Positions 60,319 through 64,000 of a DNA stretch of 64,000 nt are shown piece after piece. Each line of letters starts with the position of its first letter. Position 1 is the stretch's first letter. The notes beneath the pieces are model-generated. The model searched no databases. It was not told the DNA's origin and saw only the letters and a list, made by a program, of their open reading frames with translations. The translations under genes and the position numbers were made by a program. Where the stretch lies: the NCBI RefSeq assembly GCF_037076455.1, contig NZ_AP028679.1, positions 3,611,501 to 3,675,500 on the forward strand, in the 5' to 3' direction. This DNA is from Desulfoferula mesophila. GTDB taxonomy: Bacteria > Desulfobacterota > Desulfarculia > Desulfarculales > Desulfarculaceae.

Positions 60319-60750
60319 GTGCCCTTGAATCTGCGCCCCATGACTCAAGAGGACCTTAGCGAGGTCCAACGCATTCAGGCCCGCATCACCCGGCAGCCGG
60401 TTCCCCAACCCTGGATGGACATGCTGGCCGAGCATGTGGACAATACCTACCGCCTGGGCTACGTGGCCGAGGAAAGCGGCGCGGTGCTGGGTTTCATCCT
60501 GGGTGAGATCAAAATCGGCGGTTTCGGCACCGAGCTGTCCGGCTGGCTGGAGCTGGTGGGGGTGGAGCCCAACCACATGGGCTCGGGCATGGGCGCGGCC
60601 CTGGTGGAAGCCCTGTTCAACGCCCTCCGGGAGCGGGGCGTGCAGGAAATCTACACCGCGGTGCGCTGGGACTCCGGCGACATGCTGGCCTTTTTCAAGA
60701 AGCTGGGCTTTGACCAAAGCGCCTTCATCAACCTTCGCCTGAAAGACTGA
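60319..60750 (+). CDS. GNAT-family N-acetyltransferase, cassette 1
   Basis: 143 residues from GTG 60319 (AGGCGAGG upstream). GNAT motifs: strand and loop VLGFILGEIKIGGFGTELSG, acetyl-CoA pyrophosphate loop VEPNHMGSGMGAALVEALFN (pattern xxGxGxA), and C-terminal EIYTAVRWDSGDMLAFFKKL ending in FDQSAFINLRLKD. The substrate is unknown. It is preceded by the DUF2080 gene in the same transcript. Its near-twin at 61485-61916 shares most residues, including all motifs; differences lie mainly at the termini. Next to bzd genes, a regulatory or ligand-modifying role (compare BadL in Rhodopseudomonas) is conceivable. Confidence 0.85.
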   Translation: MPLNLRPMTQEDLSEVQRIQARITRQPVPQPWMDMLAEHVDNTYRLGYVAEESGAVLGFILGEIKIGGFGTELSGWLELVGVEPNHMGSGMGAALVEALFNALRERGVQEIYTAVRWDSGDMLAFFKKLGFDQSAFINLRLKD

Positions 60751-60956
60751 CCCCCCGTCAACGCGCGGCCCCGGAGCCCCCGTCGGGGCCCGGCTTCGTT
60801 TGTGCGCCAAGCATCGGCCCCCGCCGCGTGGCGGCGGTCTTTTCAGCCTGCCCCCCAAACCGGCCAACCCGGGTGGGCAATCAGTATAACCAATAGATAA
60901 TTAAGTAATTATTCAGCCATTCCCTTGGGGAGGCGGAGTGAATTTGTTTGTTTTGT

Positions 60957-60974
60957 TATGTCATAAATGACATA
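60957..60974. promoter_or_regulatory. Palindrome TATGTCA-N4-TGACATA, site 1
   Basis: A perfect 7-4-7 inverted repeat in an AT-rich stretch; its twin begins 28 bp downstream. A likely dimeric regulator site; the regulator is unknown. Confidence 0.6.
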
Positions 60975-60984
60975 CTTCATTTGC

Positions 60985-61002
60985 TATGTCAAAAATGACA
61001 TA
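60985..61002. promoter_or_regulatory. Palindrome TATGTCA-N4-TGACATA, site 2
   Basis: Same arms as site 1 with spacer AAAA instead of TAAA. It is followed by a T7 run. Confidence 0.6.
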
Positions 61003-61097
61003 TTTTTTTGAAGACTAATATGGAAGGTAATTTCCTGTAATTATTGATTATTGAAGTTTGCACCCGCCGAGCGCCCCTGACGGGGAAAAAATTCCGG

Positions 61098-61125
61098 TTG
61101 ACATCCCCCGCGAGCCCTCTATAAA
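61098..61125 (+). promoter_or_regulatory. Sigma-70 promoter of cassette 2
   Basis: TTGACA (61098-61103), 16-bp spacer, TATAAA (61120-61125). Confidence 0.7.
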
Positions 61126-61136
61126 GTCACATTATA

Positions 61137-61160
61137 GCTACAATCTAGTTGTTTTGTAGC
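61137..61160 (+). promoter_or_regulatory. Operator-like inverted repeat, cassette 2
   Basis: GCTACAA-N10-TTGTAGC, the same dyad as 60013-60036. A further TTGTAGC half-site lies at 61176-61182. Confidence 0.7.
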
Positions 61161-61252
61161 GCTGATGTAACTGCTTTGTAGCTATCGGAAAGGACAATGC
61201 CAAGGCCGAACCGGCCGACGCGCCGCCAAGTCACTCAAGGGAAGAAAACGAC

Positions 61253-61462
61253 ATGGAACCCAAACGAAACCCAGCCAAGCGGCCCGGCCTAGCGGGGCCA
61301 AACGCCGCCCAAAAGCCCGGCGGCTTCAGCGGCAAGACCAAATTCGAGGGCTACGGCGAAGAGATGATCGAAAAGACCGTAAGTCAAAGCGGTAGCTCCG
61401 GCCGGGTGTACCTGCCTCCGGAGTGGGTCGGCAAAAACGTGAAGATCATTCGCCTCAACTAA
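61253..61462 (+). CDS. DUF2080/AbrB-like small protein, cassette 2
   Basis: 69 residues, a paralogue of the protein at 60104. A basic, Pro/Ala-rich N-terminal tail (MEPKRNPAKRPGLAGPNAAQ) differs entirely from cassette 1, while KFEGYGEEMIEKTVSQSGSS and GRVYLPPEWVGKNVKIIRLN are almost the same. The divergence of the tail against a conserved AbrB-like core suggests the core is the selected part. It is followed by the acetyltransferase gene after 22 bp. The ATG follows AAGGGAAG. It lies downstream of a promoter with the same dyad operator plus an extra half-site. Confidence 0.75.
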   Translation: MEPKRNPAKRPGLAGPNAAQKPGGFSGKTKFEGYGEEMIEKTVSQSGSSGRVYLPPEWVGKNVKIIRLN

Positions 61463-61484
61463 AGACCAGACGAGGAGCCCAGCC

Positions 61485-61916
61485 GTGAATTTGCGCCCCA
61501 TGCAACAAAAAGACCTGCCCGAGGTCAAGCGCATCCAAGACCGCATCACCCGCCAGGAGGTCTCCCAATCCTGGGTGGACATGCTGGCCGCGCACGTGGA
61601 CAAAACCTACCGCCTGGGTTTCGTGGCCGAGGAAGACGGCGAGGTGCGCGGCTTCATCCTGGGTGAAATCAAGATCGGCGGCTTCGGCACCGAACTCTCC
61701 GGCTGGCTGGAGCTTTTGGGCGTGGAGCCCAGACTCATGGGCTCCGGCGTGGGCGCGGCCTTGGTGGAGACCCTGTTCGCGGCCCTGTGGGGGCGCGGGG
61801 TGCGCGAAATCTACACCGCCGTGCGCTGGGACTCCGGCGACATGCTGGCCTTCTTCAAGAAGATCGGTTTTGACAAGAGCCCATTTATCAATCTTAGGTT
61901 CGAGCAACCACTTTAG
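61485..61916 (+). CDS. GNAT-family N-acetyltransferase, cassette 2
   Basis: 143 residues from GTG 61485, preceded by GAGGAG. Very similar to the cassette 1 enzyme: VRGFILGEIKIGGFGTELSG, VEPRLMGSGVGAALVETLFA and EIYTAVRWDSGDMLAFFKKI are shared. The C-terminus is RFEQPL rather than RLKD. All motif residues for acetyl-CoA binding are present, so both copies should be active. A duplicated pair, each with its own operator, suggests dosage or divergent specificity. bzdN begins 318 bp downstream. Confidence 0.85.
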   Translation: MNLRPMQQKDLPEVKRIQDRITRQEVSQSWVDMLAAHVDKTYRLGFVAEEDGEVRGFILGEIKIGGFGTELSGWLELLGVEPRLMGSGVGAALVETLFAALWGRGVREIYTAVRWDSGDMLAFFKKIGFDKSPFINLRFEQPL

Positions 61917-61966
61917 CTTTAACCGGTCCGGCCATCCGCCAGGCAGCGGAAGGCCGAGGCCAACCA

Positions 61967-61994
61967 CCGCGCCCGCCCCCCCGACGATCTGCGG
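61967..61994 (+). repeat. 28-bp direct repeat, unit 1, upstream of bzdN
   Basis: CCGCGCCCGCCCCCCCGACG followed by ATCTGCGG; differs from unit 2 at two positions. Confidence 0.65.
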
Positions 61995-62062
61995 TTCAAG
62001 CAAACAGTGCAACCCATGGGTTGCCCAAGCGCCCGGCCCCGGCCGGGCCCAGGGATGAACCG

Positions 62063-62090
62063 CCGCGCCCGTCCCCCCGACGCTCTGCGG
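62063..62090 (+). repeat. 28-bp direct repeat, unit 2, upstream of bzdN
   Basis: The same 28 bp as unit 1 with two changes (GTCCCCCC and GCTCT), starting 96 bp later. Confidence 0.65.
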
Positions 62091-62234
62091 CCCAACCGAC
62101 CCCGCTACCAAGGACCAGGCCCTCCGGCCGGAGCCGGAGGCCTGAGCAACAATCGACCCCGCCGAAAGCGCCGTTCTCCGGTTCAAGGGAAAGCGCCGGA
62201 ACGGGGCCTCAGAGACTACCTAGGAGGTTTGGCC

Positions 62235-63362
62235 ATGATCGAAATGTTCGAGGAGTGGTACAAGTCCCGCCACGAATACGCCAAGGAGTGGAAGGACAAA
62301 ACCGGCGGAAAAGTGATGGGCTTCTTCTGCACTTATGTGCCCGAGGAAATCCTCTTGGCCGCCAACGTGTTGCCGGTGCGCATTTTGGGCTCCCACGAGC
62401 CCCAGAACGTCACCGAGCCCCACATTTTCGGCATGTACTGCCCCTTCTGCCGCGACTGTCTGGCTCAGGGGCTGCTGGGGCGCTACGACTATCTGGACGG
62501 CATGATGATCGCCCAGAGCTGCCTGCACATCCGCCAGGCCTTCACGTCCTGGAAAAAGCACATGCCCCCGGAGTTCACCTATTACCTGCCCATGCCCCAT
62601 CAGGTGCAGAGCCCCCGCTCCATCCCCTTCCTGCGCTCGGAGTTGGAGACTTTCAAGGGCGCCGTGGAGCAGTGGGTGGGCAAGGAGATCACCGACGCGG
62701 ACCTGGACCGGGGCATCGAACTGATGAACGCCTCCCGCCAGGCCATGCGCGATCTCTACGACACCCGCAAAAGCGCCAACTCGCCCATGACCGGCCTGGA
62801 GGCCATGTACGCGGCGGCGAGCAATCAATGGATCGACAAGGCCGAGCACACCGCCGCGGTGCGTGAGGCGCTGGCCAAGGAGTTGGTGGGGCGCGACCTG
62901 GGCCTGGGGGACAAGACCCGCCTGATGATCCTGGGCTCCGAGGACGACGACACCGCCTTCGTGAACATGGTGGAGGGCTGCGGCTCGGTCATCGTCACCG
63001 ACGACCACTGCACCGGCAGCCGCTATTTCTGGAACCAGGTGGAGCCCGAGGAAGACCGCCTGCTGGCCATCGCCAAGCGCTACATCAACCGTCCCGCCTG
63101 CCCCACCAAGGACTGGCCCCAGCGCACCCGCCTGGAGCACGTGCGCATGCTGGCCCAGGAATGGAACGTGGCCGGGGCCATCATCATCCAGCAGAAGTTC
63201 TGCGACCCCCACGAGTTGGACATCCCCGAGCAGCGCAAGAGCCTGGGCGAAATCGGTGTGCCCACCCTGTTCCTGGAGCTGGACGTCACCGTGCCGGTGG
63301 GGCAATTCAAGATCCGCGTGGAGGCCTTCCTGGAAATGTTGGCCGAAGAGGATCTGTTCTAG
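62235..63362 (+). CDS. bzdN: Benzoyl-CoA reductase subunit, BzdN/BcrC type
   Basis: A subunit of the ATP-dependent (class I) benzoyl-CoA reductase, which dearomatises benzoyl-CoA. 375 residues. The N-terminal MIEMFEEWYKSRHEYAKEWK is followed by GFFCTYVPEEILLAANVLPV, then YCPFCRDCLAQGL (C69, C72, C75, candidate Fe-S ligands), GSEDDDTAFVNMVEGCGSVI, DDHCTGSRYFWNQVEPEEDR and IIIQQKFCDPHELDIPEQRK. From memory, these blocks match Azoarcus BzdN better than generic 2-hydroxyacyl-CoA dehydratases. ATG 62235 follows TAGGAGG. bzdO is next, and bzdP and bzdQ probably lie beyond the window. Confidence 0.88.
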   Translation: MIEMFEEWYKSRHEYAKEWKDKTGGKVMGFFCTYVPEEILLAANVLPVRILGSHEPQNVTEPHIFGMYCPFCRDCLAQGLLGRYDYLDGMMIAQSCLHIRQAFTSWKKHMPPEFTYYLPMPHQVQSPRSIPFLRSELETFKGAVEQWVGKEITDADLDRGIELMNASRQAMRDLYDTRKSANSPMTGLEAMYAAASNQWIDKAEHTAAVREALAKELVGRDLGLGDKTRLMILGSEDDDTAFVNMVEGCGSVIVTDDHCTGSRYFWNQVEPEEDRLLAIAKRYINRPACPTKDWPQRTRLEHVRMLAQEWNVAGAIIIQQKFCDPHELDIPEQRKSLGEIGVPTLFLELDVTVPVGQFKIRVEAFLEMLAEEDLF

Positions 63363-63398
63363 GGACCACACATTGCTGTGTATCGGGAGGTTTTTAAA

Positions 63399-64000
63399 AT
63401 GGCCAATTACCCCACGGAAACCCTGTTGTCTTGGAGCAAAGCCAAGGAGATCAGGGAGACCTATTACAAAAACTACGCCGCCGCCCACGACAAGGGCGGC
63501 ATCCGCTGGGTGGGCGGAGCCTGGACTTTCGACGCGGTGCCCGCCGGGTTGGGGGGCAACGTCTACTCCCTGACCAGTGAGCCCTACGGCGCTTCCTGCG
63601 CCTTTAACAAGGACTTCTCCACCCGGGCCATGGAGGCGGCCGAGACCGCCGGCTACGCCCGGGACCTGTGCGCCTACATGCGCAACTACTGGGGCTCCAT
63701 CCTCATGGACGAGTACGCCTTTGGCGGCCCCTTCCCCAAGCCGGACTTCATCTGGCAGGACCACATCTGCTGCTCCCACGCCAAGTGGTACCAGGTGGTC
63801 AGCGAGTTGGAGGGCGGCATCCCCATGTTCTGCGTGGACGTGGCGGTGGGCCCGGCGGAGCCCTTCGGGACGCTCACCGACTCCAAGATCGACTACGTGA
63901 CCGGGCAGATCCTGGACGGCATCGAGTGGCTGGAAAAGACCACGGGGCGCACCTACGACGACGAGCTGTTCATCGAGGCCTGTTGGAACGACTTCCGCAG
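63399..64000 (+). CDS. bzdO: Benzoyl-CoA reductase subunit, BzdO/BcrB type (3' truncated by window edge)
   Basis: Paired with bzdN as the catalytic half of benzoyl-CoA reductase. About 200 residues are visible: MANYPTETLLSWSKAKEIRE, then TYYKNYAAAHDKGGIRWVGG, DAVPAGLGGNVYSLTSEPYG, GYARDLCAYMRNYWGSILMD, EYAFGGPFPKPDFIWQDHIC and CCSHAKWYQVVSELEGGIPM. The Cys pair in DHICCSHAKWY and the BzdO-like opening are clear. The ATG at 63399 follows GGGAGG. The frame is still open at base 64000, so the C-terminal half is missing. Confidence 0.88.
   Translation, partial: MANYPTETLLSWSKAKEIRETYYKNYAAAHDKGGIRWVGGAWTFDAVPAGLGGNVYSLTSEPYGASCAFNKDFSTRAMEAAETAGYARDLCAYMRNYWGSILMDEYAFGGPFPKPDFIWQDHICCSHAKWYQVVSELEGGIPMFCVDVAVGPAEPFGTLTDSKIDYVTGQILDGIEWLEKTTGRTYDDELFIEACWNDFR

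Larger units (their letters stand above)
60751..61252. other. Gap between the two cassettes
   Basis: No gene recognised. Holds a GC-rich part, an AT-rich part with twin palindromes (60957-60974, 60985-61002), and the promoter and operator of cassette 2. Confidence 0.6.
61917..62234. other. Leader region of bzdN with repeats
   Basis: No gene; GC-rich and repetitive. It holds two 28-bp imperfect direct repeats (61967-61994 and 62063-62090), a perfect palindrome CAACCCATGGGTTG (62010-62023), and a hairpin-prone CTCCGG/CCGGAG stretch near 62120-62140, then TAGGAGG, the bzdN ribosome-binding site. Confidence 0.6.

Noticed and set aside
61289-61603. A minus-strand protein opposite cassette 2
   Set aside because: It spans two genes whose products have clear family motifs and shows only shadow composition.
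60104-61916. An insertion sequence carrying the DUF2080 genes
   Set aside because: DUF2080 is often transposon-associated, but there is no transposase, no terminal inverted repeats and no target duplication here.

Overview
The window is high-GC Gram-negative DNA, packed with genes on both strands. An outer-membrane assembly set (LptD, TamA, TamB), a menaquinone-type UbiE methyltransferase, a selenocysteine-containing HesB-like protein, a DUF6178-type protein, a sigma-54 activator and Bzd-type benzoyl-CoA reductase genes together suggest an anaerobic member of the Desulfobacterota (former Deltaproteobacteria). That placement is inferred from gene content; no rRNA is present.

Region 1 (1-16.5 kb) is mainly housekeeping. 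It holds the 3' part of lptD; rplM-rpsI behind a clear sigma-70 promoter; argC-truA; mutL-miaA and an exported protein; tRNA-Val; thrS; and the run infC-rpmI-rplT-pheS-pheT-merR. infC appears to start at a non-canonical AUA codon. Two gene-free stretches between convergent genes (4.6-4.9 kb and 16.5-17.05 kb) are filled with dispersed repeats. One is a palindromic element of about 120 bp seen three times, and one copy supplies the 3' end of truA.

Region 2 (17-35.7 kb) holds a methyltransferase and a YihY-type membrane protein, adenine deaminase coupled to an unrecognised 600-residue protein and preceded by a fused phosphotransferase/P-loop kinase, tamA-tamB, a cytidylate-kinase-like/BON fusion, nicotinate phosphoribosyltransferase diverging from an NtrC-type regulator, a DUF3313 lipoprotein, a CoA pyrophosphatase and tRNA-Pro.

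Region 3 (35.7-40.4 kb) is a tandem array of three paralogous porin-like genes. Each follows an AT-rich island and ends at a strong hairpin terminator. The leaders of copies 2 and 3 share a 25-nt inverted repeat with a compensatory base change.

Region 4 (40.4-58.2 kb) is mixed: an SLC13/ArsB-type permease, prmA, the HesB-like selenoprotein gene (in-frame UGA at 42799), a radical SAM protein followed by DUF6178 and ubiE genes, a metallo-beta-lactamase-fold hydrolase, a secreted nuclease, YkgJ, a PHP phosphoesterase, a DUF151 nuclease, miaB, a class A beta-lactamase of PER/CfxA type, a rhomboid protease, an orphan histidine kinase, NAD kinase and a small coiled protein.

Region 5 (58.2-64 kb) is the most distinctive. 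A glutaconate-type CoA-transferase pair is followed by two tandem copies of a cassette (AbrB-like DUF2080 protein plus GNAT acetyltransferase). Each cassette has its own sigma-70 promoter and an identical GCTACAA-N10-TTGTAGC operator, and a pair of TATGTCA-N4-TGACATA palindromes lies between them. Next come bzdN and the start of bzdO, two subunits of ATP-dependent benzoyl-CoA reductase, so this end of the window probably opens an anaerobic aromatic-degradation cluster.
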